Source: DATLZU01 sp051293835 (GTDB taxonomy: Bacteria > Nitrospirota > Nitrospiria > Nitrospirales > Nitrospiraceae). From it: a DNA stretch of 64,000 nt. The notes beneath the pieces are model-generated. The model did not search any database, had not been told where the DNA came from, and saw nothing but the letters and a program-made list of their open reading frames with translations. Position 1 is the stretch's first letter, and the number at the start of each line of letters is the position of its first letter. The position numbers were made by a program, and so were the translations under genes. The DNA lies in the NCBI GenBank assembly GCA_051293835.1, contig JBPKMA010000003.1, positions 186,001-250,000 of the forward strand, given 5' to 3'. Of this stretch, positions 41,899 to 50,989 are shown piece after piece.

Positions 41899-43413
41899 TC
41901 ACAGCATCCGCCACATTCGCCCATCGTTCTGAATCAGGCGATCGGCTTCGATAGGGCCCCAGCTTCCTGCCGGATATTCTGGCAGCCATTTGGTGCCATA
42001 GGTCTGCCATCCTTCGAGGATCGGTGTGATCCAAGCCCATGAGGCTTCGACCGCATCACGCCGCATAAAGAGGGAGGCGTCCCCGGCCATAACATCCAGG
42101 AGGAGCCGCTCGTAGGCCTCGGGCGACGGCGAGCCGAACGCGTCGCCGTACTTGAAGTTGAGTTCGACCGGGTGGGTTTGCGCCTTCGTGCCCGGCACCT
42201 TGGAAATCATCCGCAGGGACATGCCCTCCTCGGGCTGAATACGGAGCGCAAGCACATTCGGCGGCTGAGGGGAGGCTGGGTTCGCATTGAACAGGATCTG
42301 GGGAATGTCCTTGAACTGCACGGCCACTTCGCTGGCCCGCTTGGCCATGGCCTTGCCGGTTCGCAAGTAGAACGGCACCCCGGCCCAGCGCCAATTGTCG
42401 AGAAACAGCTTCAACGCGACATAGGTCTCGGTTGTCGAATCAGGACGGATGCCCGGCTCGCGCCGATAGCCCGGCACTTCCACGCCATTCACGATCCCGG
42501 AACTGTATTGGGCGCGCACCGTCAATTGATTGACGTCTTTGCCCGCGATCGGTCGGAGGCAACGGAGCACATCGATCCGCGCGTTGCGGACCACGTCGGC
42601 CTCGAGCGAGTACGGCGGCTCCATCGCGACCAAACACAGCAACTGCAGAAGATGGTTCTGCACCATATCGCGCAGCGCTCCGGTCTCTTCGTAATAGGTC
42701 GCGCGGGTCCCCACGCCTTCCGCCTCACTGACGGTGATCTGGACATGGTCGATGTATTTGTGATTCCAGAGCGGCTCCAGAATGCTGTTCGCGAACCGGA
42801 GTACCAAAATGTTCTGGACGGTTTCTTTGCCCAGGTAGTGGTCGATGCGAAAGATTTGGGATTCGTCGAAGACCCGTCCGATAGCGGCGTTGATCTCCTG
42901 GGCCGATTTCAGATCGCGCCCGATTGGTTTCTCCACGATGACACGACTGAACGGATACACATGGTCGGGCGGGGAGACCAGCCCGGCTTGTTGGAGGCCT
43001 TCGCAGGCGGTGGCGAATGAAGTGGGCGGCACGGCCAGGTAGAAGATGCGGTTTCCAGGAAGGTGCTGTTCTGCTTCGATCCGTTCAATGCGATTCTTGA
43101 TGGCTTCATATGAAGCGGAGTCATCGATCGAGCCGGCCAGGTAAAACAGGTGCTTCTCGAAGTCGGCCCATTTCCGATCTACCAGCGGCTGCCGGGAGTA
43201 TTTGACGATTCCCTCACGGGCGCTCTTCCGAAACTCTCCGTCGTTCAGATTGCGGCGACCGAGTCCGAGGACGGCGAAATTCGAAGGCAACATCCCGTCC
43301 AACGAAAGATTGTAGAGGGCCGGGATCAATTTGCGCTTGGCCAGGTCGCCGGACCCGCCAAAGATGACGAGGATGCAGGGGTCCGCCGGGTGATCTTTGA
43401 TCGCGTGCGGCAT
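41899..43413 (-). CDS. zwf: glucose-6-phosphate dehydrogenase
   Basis: A 504-aa enzyme for the first step of the oxidative pentose phosphate pathway. The NADP loop is ILVIFGGSGDLAKRKLIPAL at the N-terminus. Catalytic motif RIDHYLGKETVQNI (about 190) holds the essential His and Asp. EKPIGRDLKSAQEINAAI precedes it, and TGKAMAKRASEVAVQFK lies in the substrate domain. The length matches bacterial Zwf. gnd lies 25 bases upstream on the same strand, so the two form an operon supplying NADPH and pentoses. Intact. Confidence 0.97.
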   Translation of the reverse strand: MPHAIKDHPADPCILVIFGGSGDLAKRKLIPALYNLSLDGMLPSNFAVLGLGRRNLNDGEFRKSAREGIVKYSRQPLVDRKWADFEKHLFYLAGSIDDSASYEAIKNRIERIEAEQHLPGNRIFYLAVPPTSFATACEGLQQAGLVSPPDHVYPFSRVIVEKPIGRDLKSAQEINAAIGRVFDESQIFRIDHYLGKETVQNILVLRFANSILEPLWNHKYIDHVQITVSEAEGVGTRATYYEETGALRDMVQNHLLQLLCLVAMEPPYSLEADVVRNARIDVLRCLRPIAGKDVNQLTVRAQYSSGIVNGVEVPGYRREPGIRPDSTTETYVALKLFLDNWRWAGVPFYLRTGKAMAKRASEVAVQFKDIPQILFNANPASPQPPNVLALRIQPEEGMSLRMISKVPGTKAQTHPVELNFKYGDAFGSPSPEAYERLLLDVMAGDASLFMRRDAVEASWAWITPILEGWQTYGTKWLPEYPAGSWGPIEADRLIQNDGRMWRML

Positions 43414-43438
43414 GTGCGACTCCTTCGGACTGGCTCAG

Positions 43439-44332
43439 TCATTGTCGAACCGCATGGCCGCCAAATGCGCGGCGCAGTGCGGCCAACATCTTCTCCGCGA
43501 ATGACTCCTCCTGCCGCGAGCGAAACCGCGTGAACAGCGCGGCGGTCAATGTCGGGACCGGTACCGCCTTCTCTAGCGCGTCCTCGACCATCCAGCGGCC
43601 TTCGCCCGAATCCTGCACGTAGCCCCTGAGTTGCTGCAGGTGAGGATCCTCCTCCAACACGCCGGCGGCCAGTTCCAACAACCAGGAGCGAATCACGCTG
43701 CCGTGCATCCACAGTTCGGCGATCTGCCTCAGGTCAAATTTGTATTCGCTCTTCGACAGCAGTTCGAATCCTTCGGCATAGCCTTGCATCATGCTGTACT
43801 CGATGCCGTTGTGGATCATTTTGACGTAGTGGCCGGCGCCGTGCCCGCCAACGCGAGCCCAGCCGCGTTCCGGGGCGAGGCTCTGAAAGACGGGCGCGAG
43901 CCGCTGTACCGGCGCTTCCTCGCCGCCGATCATCAAACAGTAGCCGAGCTGGAGTCCCCATATGCCGCCGCTCGTCCCGGCATCGATGTAGTGAATGCCG
44001 CGCGGTTTCAGTTCGGCAGCGCGCCGGACATCGTCGTGGAAATTGGTGTTTCCTCCGTCGACGACGATGTCGCCGGCTTGCAACTGCGCTGCCACGGCCC
44101 TGACCGTTTCCTCGGTCGGTGTACCGGATGGGACCATGATCCAAACCGCGCGCGGGGGGGACAGTTTCGCGACCAGATCGGCGAGCGAAGTGGCGCCAAT
44201 GCACCCTTGGCTCTCTGCCTGGGCGATCAGTTCGGTCGCTCGGTCGTACACCACCACGCGATGCCCGTCACGCTGCAGCCGTATGACCATGTTCATGCCC
44301 ATCTTGCCCAAGCCTACGAAACCGAGTTCCAT
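43439..44332 (-). CDS. gnd: 6-phosphogluconate dehydrogenase, decarboxylating (short NAD-type)
   Basis: A 297-aa enzyme making ribulose 5-phosphate. Rossmann motif MELGFVGLGKMGMNMVIRLQ starts at the ATG. DGGNTNFHDDVRRAAEL, IDAGTSGGIWGLQLGYCLMI and the catalytic HYVKMIHNGIEYSMMQGYAE follow. The length of about 300 residues, instead of 470, places it in the short GntZ/YqeC-type group that often prefers NAD. AGGA precedes the start by 7 bases. It sits 25 bases upstream of zwf. The upstream open extension has no conserved content and was left out. Confidence 0.93.
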   Translation of the reverse strand: MELGFVGLGKMGMNMVIRLQRDGHRVVVYDRATELIAQAESQGCIGATSLADLVAKLSPPRAVWIMVPSGTPTEETVRAVAAQLQAGDIVVDGGNTNFHDDVRRAAELKPRGIHYIDAGTSGGIWGLQLGYCLMIGGEEAPVQRLAPVFQSLAPERGWARVGGHGAGHYVKMIHNGIEYSMMQGYAEGFELLSKSEYKFDLRQIAELWMHGSVIRSWLLELAAGVLEEDPHLQQLRGYVQDSGEGRWMVEDALEKAVPVPTLTAALFTRFRSRQEESFAEKMLAALRRAFGGHAVRQ

Positions 44333-44523
44333 AGTACGTCCTTTCTCTTCTCCGTGCTTGTTCCGAGGAACAGCCGGCCTGGAGGTCACGGAGGAGTGCT
44401 GTGAGGCCGATGTGCGCCGACAGGCAAGCGGTTCGCTACACTTCGGCAGCGATCGGGCGAATTGTAACACAACGACGGGAACGATCGTGCAGACCGCATC
44501 CGGCGCGCGGGTTTCCGCACCTG

Positions 44524-45330
44524 TTAGTCGATCCTGGCGGGGTGCGGGATGTCTTTGAAGAGCAGATCGGCGAGTTGCCGGCCCAGCGTTAGGCGTTCTG
44601 TCAACGTGGGAGCAACCAGAAACCGGCTCGCCAGATCGCCGATCACCGGGTCGCGAGAGGTCAAAAAGCGGACGACATCGACCGGAGCGGTCAACCAGAA
44701 ACCCCGCAGTCGGAAAAACGCACTGACGAAGTCCTCGAAGAAAATCATCAGGAGATATTGGGCGGCGGCCGGCTTATCAACCGTATCTTCCGCCTTGCCC
44801 AGCCAATGCAGGCAGTCGGCCTTCAAGCGGATCTGTTCGTTGATGCCGGCGGGCGGCGGCCCCTGACGGAACCGCTGCTGCGCTTTCTCGATCAGCTTGG
44901 AGCCGATGCCTTCGTGTTCGAACAGAAGGCGGCCTTTGCGCAGCAGAGGCGGTAGGCGGGGCGAGTACGAGATTTCTTCCTCGACGGTCTGGTAACCGCG
45001 ATAGCGGATATCGATCACTCGATCGGCGACCCGGACCAGTTCATGGCGATCAGTCTCGCCCTTCACCAGCACGATCAAATCGACATCGCTGTGCGGGGTG
45101 ATCGCCCGCCGGGAACCCGAGCCGACTAGGATGACGGCGACCAGATCGCCGCCGCGTTTCGCGCGGACGTGGCGGAGGGCGACCGCGGTGACCTGTTCGA
45201 AACCGAGCGGTTCGGGGGATTCGGGTTGCTCAGGCGGTTCCGGGACGGCCACCAACTCGGCATTGAGTTCCTCCCGTGTCGGTAAAGGCGGGGGGGCGTC
45301 GGGGGGAGCGGGAACGGTGTCGGCGTCCAT
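44524..45330 (-). CDS. nucleotidyltransferase-domain protein (MNT/KNT-like)
   Basis: A 268-aa protein. After a Pro-rich leader (about 1-45), the nucleotidyltransferase fold shows LVAVILVGSGSRRAI then TPHSDVDLIVLV (GSx..SDxDL, both catalytic Asp) at about residues 65-92. The C-terminal helical half (LKADCLHWLGKAEDTV, then AAQYLLMIFFEDFVSAFFRL) resembles HEPN/substrate-domain helices. Enzymes of this superfamily transfer NMP groups to proteins, RNA or small molecules; target unknown. The ATG at 45330 is chosen as the first after the preceding small gene, which ends 34 bases upstream. Confidence 0.75.
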   Translation of the reverse strand: MDADTVPAPPDAPPPLPTREELNAELVAVPEPPEQPESPEPLGFEQVTAVALRHVRAKRGGDLVAVILVGSGSRRAITPHSDVDLIVLVKGETDRHELVRVADRVIDIRYRGYQTVEEEISYSPRLPPLLRKGRLLFEHEGIGSKLIEKAQQRFRQGPPPAGINEQIRLKADCLHWLGKAEDTVDKPAAAQYLLMIFFEDFVSAFFRLRGFWLTAPVDVVRFLTSRDPVIGDLASRFLVAPTLTERLTLGRQLADLLFKDIPHPARID

Positions 45331-45364
45331 AGGTCGTGGCGGTTTCTCGTGATCGGCAAGAAGG

Positions 45365-45592
45365 TCAGATTCCTCGGACCTCTTTGATCCGGGCTGGCAG
45401 GGTGTCCAGCCACTGATCGAAGGGTTGGTCGGCGTCCACCACAATTTCAAGCTTGCCGTTGGGCAATGTCCTGACCGCGCCCGGGCTGGCGGGAGACAGC
45501 GAAATCTCAACCCACTCGCGGTGCAAGCCCAAACGGTCGGTCAGCTCGAGGATCCGGCTGATCTGGTGAAACGACACGACATCCGCTGGCAT
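45365..45592 (-). CDS. small conserved-looking protein, unknown
   Basis: A 75-aa protein: MPADVVSFHQISRILELTDR, then REWVEISLSPASPGAVRTL and PNGKLEIVVDADQPFDQWLD. The end PARIKEVRGI is charged. CGGAGAG lies about 9 bases before the ATG at 45592; a GTG at 45625 is possible but lacks a site. It looks like a compact alpha/beta protein with no cysteine or transmembrane part. It precedes the nucleotidyltransferase gene by 34 bases and may form a functional pair with it, but I recognise no family. Confidence 0.55.
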   Translation of the reverse strand: MPADVVSFHQISRILELTDRLGLHREWVEISLSPASPGAVRTLPNGKLEIVVDADQPFDQWLDTLPARIKEVRGI

Positions 45593-45671
45593 CGCTCGTC
45601 GCTCTCCGGCCAACGGTCCGATCACGTCAGCATTCTAAAGAGCGCCAAACCAGCCTGTCAACGATGCGGGG

Positions 45672-46703
45672 TCAGGACCCGAGGACGCGGGCGAAGATCT
45701 CGCCGGCGCGGTCGATGTCCTGGGGGCTTACGTCCAAATGGGTGACTGCGCGGAACGTGGTCCTGCCGACGGCGTTGATCAAGACGCCTTCGCGTTTCAG
45801 CGCCGCCACGATTTCGGGTGGTGACAGGCGATGGCCGATCACGTCGAACATGACGATGTTGGTCTCGACGTGTTCTGGGTTCAGGGTCACGGTGGGAATC
45901 TTTTGCAGGAGGTAGGCCAGACGCTTCGCGTTGGCGTGGTCGTCCTGCAGGCGGGCGATGTTGTGTTCTAAGGCATAGATGCCGGCGGCGGCCAGGATCC
46001 CGGCCTGCCGCATGGCGCCGCCGTACATGCGGCGGAAGCGGCGCAATTTGTCCAACAGCGCTGCCTCGTTGGTGAGAATCAGCGAGCCGGCCGGAGCGCC
46101 GAGCCCCTTGGAGAGGCAAATGGAAACGGTATCGAAGGGTCGCGCATAATCGGCGGCCGAGATCCCTGTGGCGACCACGGCGTTGAACAATCGCGCGCCG
46201 TCCAAGTGCATCGGAATTCCATGCCGCGCTGCGATCGCGTGAATTCGCTCAATCGTGTCGAGTGGATAGATCGACCCGCCGCCGCTGTTGTGGGTGTTTT
46301 CGACGCAGATCAATGCGGTAGGAATGGTGTGAGGATCTCTCGGTCGAATGGCGGCTTCGACCTGCTCTGGTGTCATGATGCCGCGGTTGCCGACTACCCA
46401 GTGCAGTTGCACCCCGGACAAGGCGCCAGCCGCCCCTTGTTCGTACCGCACAATGTGCGACTTGCTCTCGACGATCACTTCCTGACCCGGTTGCGTCAGA
46501 ACGCGGATGGAAAGCTGATTGGCCATCGTGCCGGAAGGTACAAACAATGCCCCGGCTTTCCCCAGCAGCGAGGCGGCCATCTCTTGTAGCCGATTCACCG
46601 TGGGATCTTCGCCATACACGTCATCCCCGACCGGCGCATGGGCCATGGCCTCGCGCATCGCTGCGGACGGTTGTGTGACGGTGTCGCTTCGCAGATCGAT
46701 CAT
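45672..46703 (-). CDS. ltaE: low-specificity L-threonine aldolase
   Basis: A 343-aa PLP enzyme cleaving threonine/allo-threonine into glycine and acetaldehyde. It starts MIDLRSDTVTQPSAAMREAM, the family N-terminus, and continues APVGDDVYGEDPTVNRLQE. CVENTHNSGGG and MHLDGARLFNAVVATG hold the PLP-contacting Asp/Arg. SICLSKGLGAPAGSLI contains the Schiff-base Lys. Length and order are canonical. The ATG at 46703 is preferred over an upstream extension of 7 residues. It lies 79 bases upstream of the small gene on the same strand. Confidence 0.93.
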   Translation of the reverse strand: MIDLRSDTVTQPSAAMREAMAHAPVGDDVYGEDPTVNRLQEMAASLLGKAGALFVPSGTMANQLSIRVLTQPGQEVIVESKSHIVRYEQGAAGALSGVQLHWVVGNRGIMTPEQVEAAIRPRDPHTIPTALICVENTHNSGGGSIYPLDTIERIHAIAARHGIPMHLDGARLFNAVVATGISAADYARPFDTVSICLSKGLGAPAGSLILTNEAALLDKLRRFRRMYGGAMRQAGILAAAGIYALEHNIARLQDDHANAKRLAYLLQKIPTVTLNPEHVETNIVMFDVIGHRLSPPEIVAALKREGVLINAVGRTTFRAVTHLDVSPQDIDRAGEIFARVLGS

Positions 46704-46856
46704 ACAGACTGTGATGCGTGCCACTCATGGCCATCTTCGGATGGCACCTGTTGCGTTGGGGTATGCGGCAGGTCCCCGATTTCGGTGAGGTGAGATGAAT
46801 GACTCGTCAGACTCATAAAGCGATTCGCTGCCTGCTGTCGGCTATTGGCTGGTTGC

Positions 46857-48086
46857 TCATAGCGTCCGCGCGTCTTCGAACCGGTAGCTCTGCTTGTTCA
46901 GGACCGGGTAGATAGAGAACATCGGCGTGTTGAACGGTACAAAGGCCGATTCCCTCCCCTCGGGAAGCTGCACGTGCATGTTCACGAAATTGAAGCTGAG
47001 TCCGTCCTGCCAGGGCTTGCGGTTCGACGGCGCGTAGGCGTGGATCTTCTCAGTGGCGTAGCTTCGGGTAAGCAGGCCGGCGCCTCCTTGCAGGCCGTAC
47101 TCGTGCAGATCAGGAGCGCCTTGAATCAGGAGCGACATTGCATCCGCATCGAACCAGACTTTGAAGTTGCAGACCAATTGAATGAACGGCCCGAGGGCAT
47201 GGGACCCGTCGAGAAAGGCGCGCGGGAGGCCGATCTCCATGGGCACATCGCTCGGCAAGGGTCGCTCGACGACGCCCAGTTCTCGTTCTTTGACTTCCGA
47301 CACGGAGACGAACAGGAGGTGGGGGTCGTCCATTGGGATATCCAGCACCTGGTCGTCATAGTAACTGCACAGCTTGCCCAATTCGTAGCGTAAGGGGAAT
47401 GAATAGCCCATCTTGACGTACCAGATGCGCAGTCCCGCCTCCAGCGGATCCTCCGGCCTTCGGCTGATTTTTAGATCGAAAGGCAGCATCAAATGGACGG
47501 CGGTGGTCCGGGCCGCCATGAACGGGGCGCAGGCCCCGGCGAATTCCTTCTGCACGGCTGGATTATCCGGTTCGAACTTGCGGATCTGGCTGGTGAAGTG
47601 CTGCGCGGCCTTGGCCTCTTTGGGCAGCTTGTACTTGTTCTGGTAGTACGCCGCCGCCCGCTGCTGGGCGGTTCTCAGAAAATAGTCGGGAAGGTCGGTT
47701 TCGACGATGATGCGATGCCGATCGGCAACCGGGGCCGAGGCGCGTTGAGGCCGCATGGCCTCGTTGTAGATCTCCATCTCCACCGTCGTTTTTTGAATAT
47801 CGTGCGCAATGTGTTGGGCCAGGCTGGGATCATAAAACTGCGTGCGGCGGAAAATCTGTTGGGCTTTCTGCAAGCATTCCAACTTATGCGTGTACCGTTT
47901 TGGTTCAGCGGCAAAGGCGTCGGCCGTGGCCATGTAGAGATTGAACTGCTCTTCCGGCGTGAGACCGAGTTGGTCCAGGTTCTGTTCCTTGATGAAGGTA
48001 AACGCCAGAGGGCCAAACGCTTCTTCCTTTCTGATGCATAGCGTCAGCAGGTAATTGTAGTGGGCGCGAGCTTCCTGTGGCGTCAT
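46857..48086 (-). CDS. conserved hypothetical protein, 409 aa
   Basis: A soluble protein I do not recognise. The N-terminal third is helical (MTPQEARAHYNYLLTLCIRK, then LECLQKAQQIFRRTQF), a mid region has RIIVETDLPDYFLRTAQQRA and AQHFTSQIRKFEPDNPA, and the C-terminal half is beta-rich with MLPFDLKISRRPEDPLEAGL, YYDDQVLDIPMDD and RKPWQDGLSFNFVNMHVQLP. No signal peptide, cysteine pair or nucleotide motif. The frame has protein-like composition from end to end. ATG at 48086 chosen; an upstream extension reads as low-quality sequence. It is flanked by threonine aldolase and the FGE-domain gene on the same strand. Confidence 0.72.
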   Translation of the reverse strand: MTPQEARAHYNYLLTLCIRKEEAFGPLAFTFIKEQNLDQLGLTPEEQFNLYMATADAFAAEPKRYTHKLECLQKAQQIFRRTQFYDPSLAQHIAHDIQKTTVEMEIYNEAMRPQRASAPVADRHRIIVETDLPDYFLRTAQQRAAAYYQNKYKLPKEAKAAQHFTSQIRKFEPDNPAVQKEFAGACAPFMAARTTAVHLMLPFDLKISRRPEDPLEAGLRIWYVKMGYSFPLRYELGKLCSYYDDQVLDIPMDDPHLLFVSVSEVKERELGVVERPLPSDVPMEIGLPRAFLDGSHALGPFIQLVCNFKVWFDADAMSLLIQGAPDLHEYGLQGGAGLLTRSYATEKIHAYAPSNRKPWQDGLSFNFVNMHVQLPEGRESAFVPFNTPMFSIYPVLNKQSYRFEDARTL

Positions 48087-48271
48087 GAACGGCCTCGTTA
48101 GTGGGAAGCATTCTACGGGAGTGGAACAGAAGGGAACAAGTCCCGGGGAAAGGGGTCGGACTGCTCCTCTCCCATCGATGACCGCATCGGACCGCACCAG
48201 AACGGTGCTTGACGTGCGCGCCGATTGCGGGTGAAAAACGGGCGGGGGGTGGGCCTCCGGCGGGCTCGGTG

Positions 48272-49168
48272 TCAGACTGCGTCTTTCGCGCAGCGGAATC
48301 CCGTCCCGCTGGGGCGGCTGTCAACGGCGCCCCAGTCACGGTCGCTGGCGCGAAGGCTTTTGGCTGGTTTCAGCCAGGACCCGCCCCGCATGGCTTTGAC
48401 GGCGCCTCTGGAAGGACCCGGTGGATCGGACAGGGGGGCGTGCCGATAATAGTTAGGATCGTACCAGTCCGCCACCCACTCCGCCGCGTTGCCTGCCATG
48501 TCCAGCAGTCCATAAGGGCTGCTGCCCTCGGGAAAGGTGCCGACGGGCAGCGTCAGCACTTCGCCCTTTACGCCTCGCTCCTGTGAGATCTTTGCGCCCT
48601 CGCCTCTGATCCAAAAGGCATCCCACTCGGCGCCGCTAGCGAATTCGATGGTCCGTCCGGCCCAGTAGCTGGCGCTGTTGGCTTTCGCGAAATCCCACTC
48701 GTTGCCCCAGGGATAGCGGCGGCCATCGGTCCCGCGTGCGGCTTTTTCCCACTCGGCCTCCGTCGGGAGGCGTTTGCCGATCCAGCGACAGTAGGCGACG
48801 GCGTCTTCCCAACTGACGTTGACTACCGGATGTCGTTCGATTCCCGGGAGCGGTCTGTTGTGCTCCCACAATGTGGCCGACGGTTTATTGTTGGCTGGTG
48901 CGCGGTGCCCGGTGGCTTGGACGAAACGGAGGTAGGCTTCGTTGGTCACTTCGAAGCGATCGATCCAAAATGCGCTCAGGTAGACGCGCCGGAGGGGATG
49001 TTCGTCGTCGAATCCCTCGCTTCCGGCCGGACTACCCATGATGAACTCCCCGGCCGGGATCAAGACCATGCCGTCCGAAAAAGTTGGGCTGCTCATCGAC
49101 GGCTGATAGCCGATGGCGAAGAACAGGCAGGTGGGAAGAATGGCGATGGTGAACCGCTTGAACCCCAT
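48272..49168 (-). CDS. formylglycine-generating-enzyme-like (FGE-sulfatase domain) exported protein
   Basis: A 298-aa protein with a hydrophobic N-terminus (about 5-25, likely signal/anchor) followed by a full FGE-sulfatase domain: MVLIPAGEFIMGSP at the start, RRVYLSAFWIDRFEVTNEAY, VVNVSWEDAVAYCRWIGKRL, LPTEAEWEKAARGTDGRRYP, and the C-terminal AGNAAEWVADWYDPNYY, then MRGGSWLKPAKSLRASDR. The copper-binding cysteines of true FGE are not obviously present, so a ligand-binding or paralogous role is possible. Its start overlaps the stop of the PqqC/CADD-like gene (TGATG), so the two are translated together. Confidence 0.87.
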   Translation of the reverse strand: MGFKRFTIAILPTCLFFAIGYQPSMSSPTFSDGMVLIPAGEFIMGSPAGSEGFDDEHPLRRVYLSAFWIDRFEVTNEAYLRFVQATGHRAPANNKPSATLWEHNRPLPGIERHPVVNVSWEDAVAYCRWIGKRLPTEAEWEKAARGTDGRRYPWGNEWDFAKANSASYWAGRTIEFASGAEWDAFWIRGEGAKISQERGVKGEVLTLPVGTFPEGSSPYGLLDMAGNAAEWVADWYDPNYYRHAPLSDPPGPSRGAVKAMRGGSWLKPAKSLRASDRDWGAVDSRPSGTGFRCAKDAV

Positions 49169-49917
49169 CAGACCTTTTTCAACCCGCAGGCGCGCGCGAC
49201 GTCGTCACGGTAGTGCAGCCAAAGCCGGAGCGATTTCTTCAGACAGGCGAGCACGGCATCTTGTCGTTTCCGTTCCGTGGCATGGGCCAGAACCATCGCA
49301 TACGCATCCTGGCGATGGTCGGCTTCGACCATCTGATGCGCCCGGATGAGGTTCATCCGGTCGGGAGACAGGCCGTAGTATTTCACGAGCGGATGCTGCC
49401 GGACGATGTCCTCGATCTCGGCCGCGCTTTTGGGCTTGGACGGTTCCAAAATTTCCTGCCGGTCCTTGACGCTGCCTTCAACGAAGATCGTGAGGACGGC
49501 GGCGCCGACGACCCAGTCGCGGTGCCTCGAGACCTGATCCAGCCAGCGCCGGAAGGTGCGAGCGGCCGGCAGCAGCCTGATGCGCTGAAAGTCCCGAGCT
49601 TCGTACCCCAGTCCGTGCATCATGTCGTGAAACAGCTCCGGATGGGAACGACCGAGTGAGAGCCCACCGGTGTCTTCCTCGTAAATGTTCTCGGCCAACA
49701 TTCTTCTTACGTCGAAAGGCGGGTTCCGGCCGTGGATGCGGGCGAGGAACACCGGGAAGTCCCGCACGTACACGGCATATTCTTGCTGGAAATGGATCTT
49801 GAGCTGCTCTTTGGTAAGGGTGCCTCCGCTGAAGTGGGGCCAGGCCCAGTGATGTTTGCGGTCCATGACCGCAAGCAACTGTTCGCGGAATTGAGTCATC
49901 GTGAGCGCGTTCTTCAC
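49168..49917 (-). CDS. iron-containing redox enzyme family (heme-oxygenase-like, PqqC/CADD type)
   Basis: A 249-aa all-helical protein of the heme-oxygenase-like diiron/PqqC superfamily. Features: FREQLLAVMDRKHHWAWPHF at the start, IHFQQEYAVYVRDFPVFLAR with metal-ligand-type Glu, ENIYEEDTGG with SHPELFHDMMHGLG, and late AHQMVEADHRQDAYAMVL, with the E/H residues expected for a dimetal site. CADD-like members make p-aminobenzoate or cleave cofactors; the reaction here is unknown. GGAG lies just before a GTG start; an ATG six codons later is unsupported. It is coupled to the FGE-domain gene. Confidence 0.82.
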   Translation of the reverse strand: MKNALTMTQFREQLLAVMDRKHHWAWPHFSGGTLTKEQLKIHFQQEYAVYVRDFPVFLARIHGRNPPFDVRRMLAENIYEEDTGGLSLGRSHPELFHDMMHGLGYEARDFQRIRLLPAARTFRRWLDQVSRHRDWVVGAAVLTIFVEGSVKDRQEILEPSKPKSAAEIEDIVRQHPLVKYYGLSPDRMNLIRAHQMVEADHRQDAYAMVLAHATERKRQDAVLACLKKSLRLWLHYRDDVARACGLKKV

Positions 49918-50073
49918 GGTCTCCTCGTGTAGGCGTCATGCGCAGGGCAGTAGACGTGATGCACGACGCGTCACTTGGCATGTCAGGCGGTTGATGACAG
50001 AACCTTGGTGTCTCACCAGCTTGTCTTTCTTTCGTTCGGCCGTTAGAATCCGCTGCTGCATGGAGGCTGTGGT

Positions 50074-50358
50074 ATGGAACCGATTACGCTTCAGAAAACC
50101 GACGACATCCTGAATCTGTTGGCCGAAGTCTCGCTCCGCGGCAAGGGGTTCACCAGCGAGTGCCTGCTGGACTATGTGCTGGACGAAGGGTTCACCGAAC
50201 CGATCTACCTCCATGCAAGCGGCGAAGACCCCGATGCCTTCTACAAAGGTCAGCCCAACGCCTGGGCTATCTATCAGGTGCGCGAGTGGAAACGCGTGCT
50301 GACGATCTCCAGGGGACTGGGCAACGTGCGGCGTGTCCAGATCACGGAAACGCCGTAA
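50074..50358 (+). CDS. conserved hypothetical protein, 94 aa
   Basis: A small soluble protein, MEPITLQKTDDILNLLAEVS, then CLLDYVLDEGFTEPIYLHAS and YQVREWKRVLTISRGLGNVR. It has mixed helix/strand content, no signal peptide and no metal motif. The frame shows good protein composition and starts with ATG after a weak GGAGG-like stretch (TGGAGGCTGTGGT). It stands alone between divergent and downstream genes. No family recognised. Confidence 0.6.
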   Translation: MEPITLQKTDDILNLLAEVSLRGKGFTSECLLDYVLDEGFTEPIYLHASGEDPDAFYKGQPNAWAIYQVREWKRVLTISRGLGNVRRVQITETP

Positions 50359-50494
50359 CGCCTGTGCATGGGTTTCTTGCTCGCCTTGCGTCCCACTTTC
50401 CGCCGCCAGTGTATGGGCCGACCGGGGAAAATGCAACGACTGGCCCGACTTCGGGTTGCAGCCGCGATCACTGGCTTTTAGAATATCAGTGCGC

Positions 50495-50983
50495 ATGTTA
50501 CGAACACAGACGACGCGCGGCGTGTCTAGGCGAGCGGTCATGGCGGCGATCGGTGGACTTGCGATCCTTGGAGGTGCAACGCTGTTCGGAGCCTGGCCGA
50601 TGATCAATGTCGTCGAGACCGGTCAGACGCCCGAATACCCGGACCTCCAGCCGCGCCGGTATCGGGCCGATGGATCGCGCGTGTTCGACGCTGCGCTGCA
50701 CGTCGTGAACCGGTTGCCGCGATGGACGCTGATCTCCTACGAACCGGAGTCGGGTGAGATCAGGGCGGAAGCGAGGACGCGGGTGTTTGGATTCGTGGAC
50801 GACATTCGGATCCGCGTGGCCGGGCAGGACGGAGCGACTATGGTGTCGGTGCGCTCCGCGTCGCGTATCGGGCGCGGCGACTTCGGACAGAACGCGCGGA
50901 ACATTCGGATGTTCTTCGACGAACTCGATCGCCAGATGGAGCGGGAGTCTGGGCATGAGTCAACGTTGTCGACTCACGGATGA
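50495..50983 (+). CDS. DUF1499 protein
   Basis: A 162-aa protein. N-terminus has a positively charged head followed by a hydrophobic segment (RRAVMAAIGGLAILGGATLF, then GAWPMI), a signal anchor or Tat-like export signal (TRGVSRR). The body is DUF1499-like: VFDAALHVVNRLPRWTLISY, then GEIRAEARTRVFGFVDDIRI and MVSVRSASRIGRGDFGQNAR. The family is uncharacterised, found in envelopes of plants and bacteria. ATG at 50495 chosen because it starts the charged head. The DUF2007 gene follows after 6 bases. Confidence 0.82.
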   Translation: MLRTQTTRGVSRRAVMAAIGGLAILGGATLFGAWPMINVVETGQTPEYPDLQPRRYRADGSRVFDAALHVVNRLPRWTLISYEPESGEIRAEARTRVFGFVDDIRIRVAGQDGATMVSVRSASRIGRGDFGQNARNIRMFFDELDRQMERESGHESTLSTHG

Positions 50984-50989
50984 TTGAAT

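Noticed and set aside
48141..48168. Partial match to the REP-type unit (AAAGGGGTCGGA)
   Set aside because: Only the core matches; the palindromic ends are missing, so it is not listed as a repeat copy.
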